A stretch of DNA of 64,000 bases from Lentiprolixibacter aurantiacus (GCF_026241225.1 NZ_JAPFQP010000001.1:620001-684000); one strand, 5' to 3'. Counted from the first letter of the stretch, positions 52,848-62,438 are shown. Notes: generated by a model from the letters alone, not told the origin. Program-made: numbers and translations.

Positions 52848-53940
52848 AAGAATTATGCATATTTCATTGCGAGCAGACTATGGTGGGGCCCCGAACTATA
52901 TGGATGTTATGGCCAATAACCTCAGTGATTCATATGAGTTATATTTTGCATGCCCAGAGGACAAACCATATTTTGAGAAGTGGAAATCTAATCCTCGAAT
53001 AAAACAGGTTTTTGTTCTACCACACCGTAAATTTTCAGTCAAGTTTTTACTTCGACTTTCTTCCTTTATTAGAGAAAACAAAATTAAACTCATCCAGTCC
53101 AACGGTAAAGGTGCTGGCGTTTATGGCAGGCTTCTTAAATTGACTAACCCAAGATTGAAGATTATTCATGCTTATCGAGGGGTGCATATTCAGAAATACA
53201 ACCTTTTACAAAAATATCTATATCTATTTTACGAAAGACTCATGTTAAGTCTTACAGACAAGGTTATCAATGTTTCAATTGGAGAAAGAGAAATCTGCAT
53301 TGGCCATCGTATCCTTACAAGAGCTAAGTCTGTTCAGATTTACAATGGAATTCCGGCGATACAACCGAAAAGAACCCCCCAACTAAGTGAAAAATATAAA
53401 GGCAAGTTCGTCATAGCAACTCTTTCTAGGTTTGACTATGCAAAAAATATGGAGTCAATGATTCGTATTGCCGAAAAATGTAAATCGGAAAAGGAGATAT
53501 TATTTGTATTGATTGGAGATGGCGAAGATAAAGCATCTTTAGAGCAAAAATCTCGTGAGTTGGGGTTGAATAATATTGACTTTGTTGGATTTAAGAATAA
53601 AGAGCAGATTAGCGAGTATTTGAGTAATACAGATCTTTATTTATCAACGTCGAGATGGGAGGGATTGCCATTTGCTTTAATAGAAGCTTCATCGATGAAA
53701 ATCCCAATTGTAGCAAGCGATGTCGTTGGGAATAACGAAGTGTGTAAAAACGAAATCAATGGGTTTCTTTTTCCATCAGAAAATGAAGAAATAGCAAAAG
53801 AGAAAATTCTTAAAATCAAGAACGATTCTGAATTAAAGGCCTTATTAGGTGAAAATTCAAGGAAAGTGTTTGAGAACAGTTTTACGGTGGAAAAAATGGT
53901 GAAAAATCACCAAGAGTTATATCATTCTTTACTAGTATGA
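52840..53940 (+). CDS. GT4-family glycosyltransferase
   Basis: The 366-aa protein has the two-Rossmann GT-B layout. The N-terminal loop ISLRADYGGAPNYMD and the C-terminal nucleotide-sugar site LSTSRWEGLPFALIEASSMKIPIVASDVVGN (E-x7-E pattern, read in parts) are intact. It adds a sugar to the lipid-linked repeat unit on the cytoplasmic side. Donor and acceptor cannot be told. It overlaps both neighbours by a few bases. Confidence 0.88.
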   Translation: MAERIMHISLRADYGGAPNYMDVMANNLSDSYELYFACPEDKPYFEKWKSNPRIKQVFVLPHRKFSVKFLLRLSSFIRENKIKLIQSNGKGAGVYGRLLKLTNPRLKIIHAYRGVHIQKYNLLQKYLYLFYERLMLSLTDKVINVSIGEREICIGHRILTRAKSVQIYNGIPAIQPKRTPQLSEKYKGKFVIATLSRFDYAKNMESMIRIAEKCKSEKEILFVLIGDGEDKASLEQKSRELGLNNIDFVGFKNKEQISEYLSNTDLYLSTSRWEGLPFALIEASSMKIPIVASDVVGNNEVCKNEINGFLFPSENEEIAKEKILKIKNDSELKALLGENSRKVFENSFTVEKMVKNHQELYHSLLV

Positions 53941-55205
53941 ATAAATGGCTAACTATTTTATTGTTAACTATCCCTCTAACCTTTAAGATTGAATTGCTTG
54001 AAGGGTTCCGAATAATGCCCCAGGAGCCCTTCCTTATAATCCTGTGCTTTCTAATAACACTTAAAAATCTGAATAATAAAATTCAGAATTTCTCAATCCC
54101 TTACATTTTTCTAATTCTTTGCCTGATATTAATAATTATAAGCTCGCTGGTATCACTGTTTTTTACCTGGGATGTTATAGGAGTTGCTAAAACTCTGAAA
54201 TATTTGTTATACGCATACTCTATCTTTCTTCTTCTGAATTCTCCTATCGATCATACCAAAACCAGATCTAATATGCTAAAGATTGGATCGTGGGTTGTTA
54301 TTATATCATTATCTCTCTATTTATATTGGTATTGGTCTTTGGGAATGTCCTGGGGAAATTTTGTATCCTTTACAACCTGGAATGCAGAATACATGCCCAC
54401 TGGTTTTAGCAATATGGTGTTGAATCTTCAAAGTGGCATGTTTGAGCGAATAGGAGGCAATCATGGCATTTATGGATCTTACCTTGTGCTATTGCTCATT
54501 TTGGCCATATTTAACTTGCAGGAAACTCATTTCAGAAGAAGTAAAATCTTTACATTACTAATTCTGATCAACATATCATTTCTCACCTCCAGAGAGACCT
54601 TATTGCTACTCATTCTAACCTTTGGATTTTATTGCACTTATATCGTTTTGTTATCTAGGTTTTCAAAAAGGTATGTTTACCTAACGCTTTTATTCCTATT
54701 CATAGGAACGATCTCTTTGTTGATATGGCAACCAGACGTAGTTCTGTTCAATAAAATAGAACACATGTTGAGCTCCTTTTCTGAAAGAGGTCGGGTTGAC
54801 AATAATGTATCTTACAGACTCAATACATGGTATCTTTTTTTTCAATATATATGGGAACATCCTCAATGGATATTGTTAGGGTTTGGATTTAATAGGATCA
54901 GGTTTGAGGAGATTTTATCTATTCAAGAACAATTAGAAGGAGTAAGTTTGGCGCATGTGTCTGTACCTGAAAGCTTTTATGTTGGCACTCTGGCCTATGG
55001 AGGGATTTTCTCTCTTTTCTGTGGGATACTTTTTTTTGTTTTTCTTCTCATTTTTCTTGGCCGTCGCGGTAAATTAGGAATTCTGTTGTTCTTTTATGTA
55101 GTAGGTCTTATGCTTACCAATGGCACTGGTTCCTCAGTGTTGGCGGAATTAATGCTATCTCAGTTGGGATTGGTGTATCTATATGTTCAAAAAAATCTTG
55201 GATGA
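53937..55205 (+). CDS. Wzy/O-antigen polymerase-like membrane protein
   Basis: The 422-aa protein has about ten to twelve membrane helices and a larger hydrophilic loop around residues 270-350 (ERGRVDNNVSYRLNTWYLF, then LLGFGFNRIRFEE). This is the layout of O-antigen polymerases and ligases (Wzy_C). It overlaps the preceding glycosyltransferase and the following gene by 4 bases each. With a second Wzy/WaaL-like gene next to it, one of the two may polymerise and the other ligate. This one is the better polymerase candidate because it is less like WaaL (inference). Confidence 0.7.
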   Translation: MNKWLTILLLTIPLTFKIELLEGFRIMPQEPFLIILCFLITLKNLNNKIQNFSIPYIFLILCLILIIISSLVSLFFTWDVIGVAKTLKYLLYAYSIFLLLNSPIDHTKTRSNMLKIGSWVVIISLSLYLYWYWSLGMSWGNFVSFTTWNAEYMPTGFSNMVLNLQSGMFERIGGNHGIYGSYLVLLLILAIFNLQETHFRRSKIFTLLILINISFLTSRETLLLLILTFGFYCTYIVLLSRFSKRYVYLTLLFLFIGTISLLIWQPDVVLFNKIEHMLSSFSERGRVDNNVSYRLNTWYLFFQYIWEHPQWILLGFGFNRIRFEEILSIQEQLEGVSLAHVSVPESFYVGTLAYGGIFSLFCGILFFVFLLIFLGRRGKLGILLFFYVVGLMLTNGTGSSVLAELMLSQLGLVYLYVQKNLG

Positions 55206-56413
55206 GTAGTAGAACGGTCATGCCAGTAATGGCAGGAATTGTCTTGACCATTTCCCTGGTAAGCATTCGCTATGGTAGTATTATGTGTTTGATGCTATTT
55301 TTGGCATCTGGATTTTTCCTTATAAGGGAAAAGCCTAAACTCCCTAATATTTGGGCCTATATTCCCTTTTTGATTTATATAGCACTTAACTTAGTTTTCT
55401 TTTTCTTGTCGGACGATCAGGCATTAGCAATAAAAAGACTTGAAAAACAACTGGTTTTGCTATTTATGCCTTCAGTCATATTTCTGTTTGTAAGATCTGG
55501 TGAGGATATACAAAAAAGCCTATTGGCTTTTATTGGCTCTTTATTTGTTTTATCTGTTATTTCCCTAATCATCCTTATGGAGTTTTATTTTACAAACCTG
55601 GAGTTTGTAGGTAGCATGGATGAAAATTATTTACAATGGAAATACCCCCACCTTCTTGGGATACATCCAACATATTGGAGTTATTATCTTGTTGTTGCGA
55701 GTACATTGCTATTATGGCTCCCTTTTTCTCGATTACAGAATTATGCCAGGGTAGGTCTTTTACTTATTTTTAATTTGAATCTGTTTTATCTGGCAAATAG
55801 AGCTTCTATAGCAATAAATATCGTTTTAATAGGAATTTGGCTTGTATTCTATTTAAGGCAGAAATCCGGTCGCTCTCTGTTAAAAAGAACTGCTGCTATT
55901 CTTGGCGTAATAAGCCTTGTAATTGTCTTATTTCTGCAGTCCTCGTACTTCCGTAAAAAAATTATTGATCTGATTAACGCTAAAGACGAAAGATTCTTTT
56001 TATGGGATAGATCGTTAGATATAATAGCCCAAAATGATTTTATATACGGAGAAGGAATAGGTGGAGGACAGCAGAGATTAAGAGAAATAATGATGGAGGA
56101 ATATGGACAAAATGATCCAAGAGAGGAATATAAAGAGTTTGATGTCCACAACCAATATATTCATGATTACCTGGATTACGGCATATTCGGATTATTCTCA
56201 ATTCTACTAATAGTTTTTTATCCGGCACGTTACATGAAGAGAATAGATAAACAAACCTTAGTCCTTGCGAGTATTATGCTGCTGTTTTTTTCATCCCAAT
56301 TGGTCGAATCTGTTTTCATAAGGTTTCAAGGCAAAGTTCTATATGCAACTTTGTACCCATTATTAATTGTTTCAATTAAAATGGCAGAGGATCTGAGCAA
56401 AAACGATCATTGA
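55202..56413 (+). CDS. O-antigen ligase-family membrane protein
   Basis: The 403-aa protein has about ten membrane helices and a periplasmic loop with GEGIGGGQQRLREIM, then DVHNQYIHDYLDYGIFG. The HNQYI motif preceding a helix is characteristic of the WaaL/O-antigen ligase Wzy_C domain. It could transfer the finished chain to lipid A-core or to protein, or polymerise it. It is the last gene of the uninterrupted run. The next gene has its own promoter. Confidence 0.75.
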   Translation: MSSRTVMPVMAGIVLTISLVSIRYGSIMCLMLFLASGFFLIREKPKLPNIWAYIPFLIYIALNLVFFFLSDDQALAIKRLEKQLVLLFMPSVIFLFVRSGEDIQKSLLAFIGSLFVLSVISLIILMEFYFTNLEFVGSMDENYLQWKYPHLLGIHPTYWSYYLVVASTLLLWLPFSRLQNYARVGLLLIFNLNLFYLANRASIAINIVLIGIWLVFYLRQKSGRSLLKRTAAILGVISLVIVLFLQSSYFRKKIIDLINAKDERFFLWDRSLDIIAQNDFIYGEGIGGGQQRLREIMMEEYGQNDPREEYKEFDVHNQYIHDYLDYGIFGLFSILLIVFYPARYMKRIDKQTLVLASIMLLFFSSQLVESVFIRFQGKVLYATLYPLLIVSIKMAEDLSKNDH

Positions 56414-56449
56414 GGAAGGCACATATTATATGCGAATTTGCGCTTTTGA

Positions 56450-56479
56450 TTGCTTGATAGAATACCTTGGATATCTTTG
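56450..56479 (+). promoter_or_regulatory. Promoter of the epimerase gene
   Basis: TTG at 56450-56452 and TATCTTTG at 56472-56479 match the -33 and -7 elements with 19 bases between. The box overlaps an upstream in-frame TTG start, which supports the ATG at 56492. Confidence 0.65.
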
Positions 56480-56491
56480 CACAGAAAAAAT

Positions 56492-57499
56492 ATGATAAGA
56501 TTGGTATCAACTGCGATTATTTTTGGAGGCTCTGGTTATATAGGTTCTAACCTTCTTAGAACCCTAATTGAAACTAGTAAGTTTGATAAGTATTATGTGT
56601 GTGATATAAACCCCTTAATTGGGTTTGATGGAAGTATTTCTAATGGATTAGTCGAATACATAAAATTAGATGTACGAAAGCCTATAGAGCTTGGAATTCA
56701 GGAAGCTTCTTTAAAAGATAGCTGGATTTTTAACCTTGCAGCGGTCCATCGCGAACCTGGCCATGATTTTTATGAGTATTTTGACACGAATGTCCCTGGT
56801 GCGGAAAATATAAATGAGTTTGCCAGAAAAACGGGCATCACAAATTTGTTCTTTACAAGTAGTATAGCACCTTATGGAAGGTCTCTTGAACAAAGAACTG
56901 AGGAATCACCTTTGTATCCGGAAACAGGCTATGGAATTTCAAAGGCACTAGCGGAAAAAATCCATGAAAAATGGATGCTAGAGGATTCAGACAGAAGACT
57001 CATTCTAGTACGTCCCAGTGTAATATTTGGCCCAAAGGATCCCGGGAATGTTTATAGAATGATCAAAGCTCTTAAAAAGGGTACTTTTATTTTACCTAAT
57101 GGAGGCAATATTGTTAAGGCCTATGGGTATGTTTACGGCCTGGTGGATAGCATTCTTTTTACCATGAGTAAAAAGGATAAATATATTCTTTACAACTATG
57201 CCGAGAATCCCCTCCTTGAATTGAAGGATATGGTTGGAGAAGCCAAGAAATCACTAGGATACTCTAAGCCTACTTTAAAGATTTCAACACGGGTGCTAGC
57301 AGTTATAGCCTTCTTTGTTCAAATTGTATTTAAACTGATCGGTAAAAAGTCGGATATCCACCCTGTGCGGGTCAGAAAGGCCGGCTTTCCTACGAACATT
57401 AAACCAAAATATTTGATAGAACAAGGATTTGAATTCAAATATTCCTTTGATAATGCCCTGACGCATTGGAAAAGTGTTGCACCAGAAGATTTTGAATGA
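56492..57499 (+). CDS. NAD-dependent epimerase/dehydratase family protein
   Basis: The 335-aa extended short-chain dehydrogenase has the cofactor motif FGGSGYIGSN, a Ser in TSSIAPYG, and YGISK as the catalytic Tyr/Lys pair. NDP-sugar epimerase, dehydratase or ketoreductase activity is possible. A hydrophobic stretch near residues 265-285 (VLAVIAFFVQIVFKLIG) is unusual for the family and might attach it to the membrane. The ATG at 56492 is chosen because the -7 box at 56472-56479 covers the upstream alternative. It overlaps the next gene by 4 bases. Confidence 0.82.
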   Translation: MIRLVSTAIIFGGSGYIGSNLLRTLIETSKFDKYYVCDINPLIGFDGSISNGLVEYIKLDVRKPIELGIQEASLKDSWIFNLAAVHREPGHDFYEYFDTNVPGAENINEFARKTGITNLFFTSSIAPYGRSLEQRTEESPLYPETGYGISKALAEKIHEKWMLEDSDRRLILVRPSVIFGPKDPGNVYRMIKALKKGTFILPNGGNIVKAYGYVYGLVDSILFTMSKKDKYILYNYAENPLLELKDMVGEAKKSLGYSKPTLKISTRVLAVIAFFVQIVFKLIGKKSDIHPVRVRKAGFPTNIKPKYLIEQGFEFKYSFDNALTHWKSVAPEDFE

Positions 57500-58605
57500 A
57501 AGTTGCATTGATACATTATTGGTTTGTTACCCGGCGTGGGGGAGAAAAAGTTGTTGAAAAAATACTTGAACTTTATCCAGATGCAGATATCTATACTTTG
57601 TTCTATGATGAAAACGTATATGGTTCTCGTTTAAAAGGACATAAAGTTTATGCTTCCATTTTAAATAATTGGTTTCTGAGAAAGTACTACCAAAAGATTT
57701 TTCCCTTATATCCATGGGGAATAAGATCACTAAGATTAAGAGAAGATTACGATTTGATTATTTCATCTGAATCTGGCCCCGCAAAGGGGGTAAAAATAAA
57801 ATCTAAAAAAACTAAGCATATATGCTATATACATAGCCCAATGAGGTATTGCTGGGGCTTTACGGATGAATATCTTAGGAATATCACCGCAATCCTTAAG
57901 CCAATTGCGAGATTCTTTTTTAAGCGTCTAAGAGAATGGGATAAAACTACTGTTAACAATGTAGATGTATATGTTGCAAACTCCCACAATGTGGCAAAAA
58001 GGGTAAATAAGTATTACAAACGTAAAGCTGAAATTATATACCCTCCAATTGCGAATGAACTCTTCAATCGTCAACTAAAATCCAATTCAAATCCGGAATT
58101 CTATCTTAGTTTTGGGGCCTTAGCTCCATATAAAAGAATAGATCTGCTAGTGCAGACATTCAAAGATCTGGACAAAAAATTGGTTATTATTGGTGATGGA
58201 TCCGAAAAAGAGCATCTTCAAAGAATAGCTTCACCTAATGTTAAAATTCTAGGAGCACTAGAATGGGAAGAAATAGAAGCAATTTTTAAGAATTCCAAAG
58301 CATTGCTTTTTCCCGGAGAGGAAGATTTCGGAATGATCCCTTTGGAGGTTATGGCTTATGGCATACCCGTAATTGCTTATAAAAAAGGAGGTGCGCTAGA
58401 AACGGTGATTGAAAATGAAGATCCTGGTAAATCAACCGGTCTCTTTTTTGAAGATCAAACAGTTGAGTCTTTGAAAAACGCTCTTTCAAAATTTGAAAGA
58501 ATATCTTCTCAATACGACCCTTATTTCATAAGAAATCATGCTAAAAATTTCGCAGAAGACCGGTTTCTTTCGGAATTCAAGGATTTGATAGAGGAAGTCG
58601 TTTAA
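57496..58605 (+). CDS. GT4-family (WbaZ-like) glycosyltransferase
   Basis: The 369-aa GT-B enzyme begins MKVALIHYWFVTRRGGEKV, and has CYIHSPMRYCWGF and the nucleotide-sugar site FPGEEDFGMIPLEVMAYGIPVIAY. This pattern matches WbaZ-like transferases, many of which use GDP-mannose, though the donor here is not proven. It would act on the lipid-linked repeat unit in the cytoplasm. It overlaps the epimerase gene by 4 bases, and the promoter of the next gene lies in and after its 3' end. Confidence 0.88.
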   Translation: MKVALIHYWFVTRRGGEKVVEKILELYPDADIYTLFYDENVYGSRLKGHKVYASILNNWFLRKYYQKIFPLYPWGIRSLRLREDYDLIISSESGPAKGVKIKSKKTKHICYIHSPMRYCWGFTDEYLRNITAILKPIARFFFKRLREWDKTTVNNVDVYVANSHNVAKRVNKYYKRKAEIIYPPIANELFNRQLKSNSNPEFYLSFGALAPYKRIDLLVQTFKDLDKKLVIIGDGSEKEHLQRIASPNVKILGALEWEEIEAIFKNSKALLFPGEEDFGMIPLEVMAYGIPVIAYKKGGALETVIENEDPGKSTGLFFEDQTVESLKNALSKFERISSQYDPYFIRNHAKNFAEDRFLSEFKDLIEEVV

Positions 58606-58617
58606 AGTATATCTTTG
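58585..58617 (+). promoter_or_regulatory. Promoter of the sugar phosphotransferase gene
   Basis: TTG at 58585-58587 and TATCTTTG at 58610-58617 are spaced by 22 bases and precede the ATG at 58634 by 16 bases. The -33 part lies within the end of the glycosyltransferase gene. Confidence 0.62.
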
Positions 58618-58633
58618 TCAAAAATTCTATTTT

Positions 58634-59986
58634 ATGTTTACTAGAGAAGGCAGGTATTCATTTATGATAAGCCCATTATCATATTTGCTTGACCTTCTGA
58701 TAATCAATTTATTGGCTCATTTTCTGCCCTTGCAATTTCAATTTCCCTTGGTATTTCACACATACATCTCCCTGGGTTGGATTATCATTGCAATATTAAC
58801 TGAGTTCTATGCGATTTATAGGTATTCAAAAGTTACCTACATTTTAAGATTGCTAACCAGGCAGCTATTTTTCTTCTTTTTAATCCTCTACGCTTTTATT
58901 GGCTTCTTTAAACAGCCTAACATGAGCCGACTTGCCCTGGCTCAATATGCTGGGTTGGTTTTTTTCACAGTTTCAATCCTGAAATTCATAAGCTATTATT
59001 TGTTGATGAATTATCGGGGAAAGATAAAGGGGAACCTTCGAAACGTTGTAGTAATTGGAAAAAACAAAAAAACACAACAGCTTATTGACGTATTTAATGA
59101 ACATGCCGAGTTTGGATACGATTTTAAAAAGCAATTCTGCCCAAAAGAAGATGTTTTTAATATCTATAAGTGCTTCAGGTATATAGTAGACAATAACATA
59201 GACGAAATATACTGCTCGGTATCTGAATTGTCCAATACACAGATTGATGAAATCATCAATTTTGCAGACAATAACCTCAAAACACTCAAGTTTCTGCCCG
59301 ATAATAAGAACATTTACACCAAGAAACTGAAGTATGAGTATTATGATTATCTGCCTATTCTTTCGCTACGGGATATTCCCCTGCATAAACCATTAAATGC
59401 ATTGGTCAAGAGGACCTTCGATATCGTTTTTAGCTTGGTGATGATATTTGGACTTTTGATCTGGATAGGTCCAATCCTCGCCATCCTGATAAGCTTGGAA
59501 TCAAGAGGCCCCTTGTTTTTTATCCAGAAGAGATCGGGACTGGATAATAGGCCATTCAACTGCTATAAGTTCCGTTCCATGGCTATGAACAAGGATGCAG
59601 ATAAGCATCAGGCCAGGAAGAATGATATGCGTATTACCAAGATAGGAAAGTTCATACGCAAAACCAGCATTGATGAACTCCCCCAGTTCTATAACGTTTT
59701 GTTTGGAAATATGTCTGTGGTAGGGCCCAGACCCCATATGTTGAAACACACGGATGAATATGCCAGCAGGGTGGATAAATTTATGCTCCGTCATTTTGTA
59801 AAACCTGGTATTACCGGGCTCGCTCAGGTAAAAGGATATCGAGGGGAAATACAAAAAGAAAGTGATATACAGAACCGGATTAAGCTGGATATCTTCTACA
59901 TCGAAAACTGGTCGTTTCTACTCGACTTGAAAATAATTGTACAAACCATTCTGAATATTTTTAAAGGCGAAGACAAAGCCTATTAA
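58634..59986 (+). CDS. Polyprenyl glycosylphosphotransferase (initiating enzyme)
   Basis: The 450-aa WcaJ/WbaP-type enzyme has four N-terminal membrane helices, a cytoplasmic Rossmann-like domain (VVVIGKNKKTQQLI) and the C-terminal catalytic domain: KRTFDIVFS, the re-entrant helix, KFRSM, RKTSIDELPQF, MSVVGPRPH and PGITGLAQVKGYRGE. It transfers a sugar-1-phosphate to undecaprenyl phosphate and so starts the repeat unit. All catalytic blocks are intact. The N-terminal half is AT-rich like the cassette, while the catalytic half is closer to the host composition, so the gene may be a mosaic. Confidence 0.93.
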   Translation: MFTREGRYSFMISPLSYLLDLLIINLLAHFLPLQFQFPLVFHTYISLGWIIIAILTEFYAIYRYSKVTYILRLLTRQLFFFFLILYAFIGFFKQPNMSRLALAQYAGLVFFTVSILKFISYYLLMNYRGKIKGNLRNVVVIGKNKKTQQLIDVFNEHAEFGYDFKKQFCPKEDVFNIYKCFRYIVDNNIDEIYCSVSELSNTQIDEIINFADNNLKTLKFLPDNKNIYTKKLKYEYYDYLPILSLRDIPLHKPLNALVKRTFDIVFSLVMIFGLLIWIGPILAILISLESRGPLFFIQKRSGLDNRPFNCYKFRSMAMNKDADKHQARKNDMRITKIGKFIRKTSIDELPQFYNVLFGNMSVVGPRPHMLKHTDEYASRVDKFMLRHFVKPGITGLAQVKGYRGEIQKESDIQNRIKLDIFYIENWSFLLDLKIIVQTILNIFKGEDKAY

Positions 59987-60019
59987 ATATAGAGTGCTGA
60001 CTCTCACATTTTTTAAACG

Positions 60020-60027
60020 TATTTTTG
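60020..60027 (+). promoter_or_regulatory. -7 box of ugd
   Basis: TATTTTTG matches TAnnTTTG in the 105-base gap ahead of ugd. A leader of about 60 bases would follow. No -33 TTG is seen. Confidence 0.5.
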
Positions 60028-60091
60028 CACCGGCTATATACATGGATATAGCCATTAGTTTATAATTTTAAACAGGAATAAAGCCTGATAT

Positions 60092-61411
60092 ATGAAAGTA
60101 TCCGTTATTGGAACCGGCTACGTAGGACTGGTCTCGGGAACCTGCCTGGCAGAAACCGGAAATGACGTGGTCTGTGTAGACATTGATGCCGATAAAGTAA
60201 AACGCATGCAAGGTGGGGAGGTGCCTATCTATGAACCTCACCTGGACGTGCTGTTTGAACGAAATATAGAGGCTGGCCGACTTACCTTTACCACCTCTTT
60301 GGCCGAAGGGCTGGAACATGGAGAAATTATTTTCCTGGCTTTGCCTACTCCGGAAGATGAGGATGGTTCTGCAGACCTCAAATACGTTCTTGGAGTCGCT
60401 GATCAAATAGGAAAACTCATGACCAGTTATAAAGTCATTGTTGACAAAAGTACGGTCCCGGTGGGCACCTCGGAAAAAGTGTACGCTGCCATTTCCAAAA
60501 ATGCCCGCTGCGAATTCGATGTGGTATCCAATCCTGAATTTCTTCGCGAAGGCTTCGCTGTGGACGATTTTCTTAAGCCTGAGCGTATCATTATAGGTTC
60601 TGCCTCGGAACGCGCCACAGACCTTATGAAAAAGCTATACAAGCCTTTTGTGCGATCCGGGAACCCCATGATCGTCATGGATGAGAAATCAGCCGAGCTT
60701 ACCAAGTATGCGGCTAACTCCTTCCTCGCGACCAAAATCACCTTTATGAATGAAATTGCCAACTTCTGCGAAAAGGTTGGGGCAGATGTGGACAAAGTCA
60801 GAATTGGCATGGGTACGGATTCCCGTATTGGCAAACGTTTCCTGTTTCCCGGTATTGGATACGGCGGTTCCTGCTTTCCCAAGGATGTTAAAGCGCTGTA
60901 TAAATCGGGAAAAGATGTGGATTATAATTTCCAGATATTGGATTCTGTGATCCAGGTCAACCAGAACCAGAAAAAAGCCCTTATCCCCAAGATCAAAGCC
61001 TTTTTTAGCGGAGACCTTAAAGGAAAACATATTGGTGTATGGGGGCTGGCATTTAAACCGGAAACGGACGATATCCGGGAGGCTTCTTCCCTGGTCGTGA
61101 TTGACGAGCTGTTGAAACTGGGTGCTGAGGTTACTGCTTTTGACCCTGAGGCCATGGATAATGTAAAGCGTAAACTGGGTGACAGCATATCCTTTGCCCC
61201 GCGTATGTACGGAGCTCTGGAAGAGGCAGATGCGCTGGTCATTTGTACGGAATGGGGCGTATTCCGGAACCCGAATTTCACACTGATGAAAGAATTAATG
61301 AAACAGCCTGTTATCTTTGATGGGAGAAACCTCTATGATGTGGCCGAAATGGCATCCGAGGGCTTCCACTATGAATCCATCGGACGGGACAAGGCAACAC
61401 TGGATAAGTAA
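60092..61411 (+). CDS. ugd: UDP-glucose 6-dehydrogenase
   Basis: The 439-aa enzyme oxidises UDP-glucose twice with NAD to give UDP-glucuronate. The N-terminal NAD motif is IGTGYVGL (residues 6-13). STVPVGT, NPEFLREG and the catalytic Cys261 in GYGGSCFPKD are present, and the C-terminal UDP-binding domain is complete (GLAFKPETDDIREA). It is coupled to the decarboxylase gene 6 bases downstream, which consumes its product. Confidence 0.96.
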   Translation: MKVSVIGTGYVGLVSGTCLAETGNDVVCVDIDADKVKRMQGGEVPIYEPHLDVLFERNIEAGRLTFTTSLAEGLEHGEIIFLALPTPEDEDGSADLKYVLGVADQIGKLMTSYKVIVDKSTVPVGTSEKVYAAISKNARCEFDVVSNPEFLREGFAVDDFLKPERIIIGSASERATDLMKKLYKPFVRSGNPMIVMDEKSAELTKYAANSFLATKITFMNEIANFCEKVGADVDKVRIGMGTDSRIGKRFLFPGIGYGGSCFPKDVKALYKSGKDVDYNFQILDSVIQVNQNQKKALIPKIKAFFSGDLKGKHIGVWGLAFKPETDDIREASSLVVIDELLKLGAEVTAFDPEAMDNVKRKLGDSISFAPRMYGALEEADALVICTEWGVFRNPNFTLMKELMKQPVIFDGRNLYDVAEMASEGFHYESIGRDKATLDK

Positions 61412-61417
61412 AAAGTA

Positions 61418-62404
61418 TTGAAAAGGGTTTTAATTACAGGGGCAGCAGGCTTTTTGGGCTCACATTTGTGCGATCGTTTTATCGCAGAAGGGTTCCATGT
61501 CATTGGAATGGACAACCTCATTACGGGAGACCTGAAAAACATCGAACACCTTTTTAAATTGGAGCATTTCGAATTCTACCACCACGATGTAACTACCTTT
61601 GTCTATGTACCCGGAGAACTCGAATACATACTGCATTTTGCTTCTCCTGCCAGTCCCATCGATTATTTAAAAATACCCATTCAGACACTTAAAGTGGGAG
61701 CCCTCGGCACCCACAACCTGCTGGGTCTCGCCAAGGAAAAGAAAGCACGCATCCTTATTGCCAGCACCTCCGAGGTCTACGGGGACCCGCTTGTACACCC
61801 GCAGTCTGAGGATTATTACGGGAATGTAAACACCATTAGTCCGAGGGGGGTATATGACGAAGCCAAAAGATTCCAGGAATCCATTACCATGGCCTATCAT
61901 CGCTTTCATGGGCTAGACACCCGTATTGCAAGGATCTTCAACACCTATGGCCCCAGAATGCGGCTCAATGACGGCAGGGTAATCCCGGCCTTTATGGGAC
62001 AGGCACTCCGGGGTGAGGACCTTACCGTGTTCGGAGATGGCTCACAGACCCGCTCTTTTTGCTATGTGGATGATCAGATTGAAGGAATCTTTCGCCTGCT
62101 ACATGCGGACTACCACATGCCGGTGAATATTGGCAACCCTGGTGAAATTTCAATTAAAGACTTTGCAGAAGAAATCCTGAAGCTCACCGGTACCGAACAG
62201 AAGATCATCTATAAACCCCTTCCTGAAGATGACCCCATGCAACGTCGCCCTGATATCAGCAGGGCAAAAGAATTGCTCGGATGGGAACCTAAGGTCAAGA
62301 GGGCCGAAGGAATGAAAAAGACCTGGGACTACTTCAAAACGCTGTCAAAGGAAGAACTTCAGAAAAAAGAGCACAGAGATTTTTCCAAAAGAAATCGGAA
62401 ATAA
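61418..62404 (+). CDS. UDP-glucuronate decarboxylase (UDP-xylose synthase)
   Basis: The 328-aa extended short-chain dehydrogenase has the NAD motif TGAAGFLG (7-14), the UXS-type HFASPASP..Y block, STSEVYG and the catalytic pair Y146/K150 in YDEAK. UXS converts UDP-glucuronate to UDP-xylose, and the gene directly follows ugd, so the pair forms a two-step route. The start is the TTG at 61418, because [13 protein letters not shown] must be included and no ATG precedes it. Another NDP-sugar decarboxylase or epimerase remains a lesser possibility. Confidence 0.9.
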   Translation: MKRVLITGAAGFLGSHLCDRFIAEGFHVIGMDNLITGDLKNIEHLFKLEHFEFYHHDVTTFVYVPGELEYILHFASPASPIDYLKIPIQTLKVGALGTHNLLGLAKEKKARILIASTSEVYGDPLVHPQSEDYYGNVNTISPRGVYDEAKRFQESITMAYHRFHGLDTRIARIFNTYGPRMRLNDGRVIPAFMGQALRGEDLTVFGDGSQTRSFCYVDDQIEGIFRLLHADYHMPVNIGNPGEISIKDFAEEILKLTGTEQKIIYKPLPEDDPMQRRPDISRAKELLGWEPKVKRAEGMKKTWDYFKTLSKEELQKKEHRDFSKRNRK

Positions 62405-62438
62405 CATCCACCTTCACTTTAATAAAGGCAAGCATACG

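Larger units (their letters stand above)
47428..59300 (+). other. AT-rich polysaccharide cassette, probably exchanged between strains
   Basis: From the rfbD end onward the sequence becomes visibly AT-rich: the 60-base line at 55801 has 17 G+C, against 31 in the line at 40681. The genes are cassette-type (Wzx, Wzy, glycosyltransferases). The left boundary is sharp at the rfbD truncation. The right boundary is less certain: base composition recovers within the phosphotransferase gene near 59300. Confidence 0.6.
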
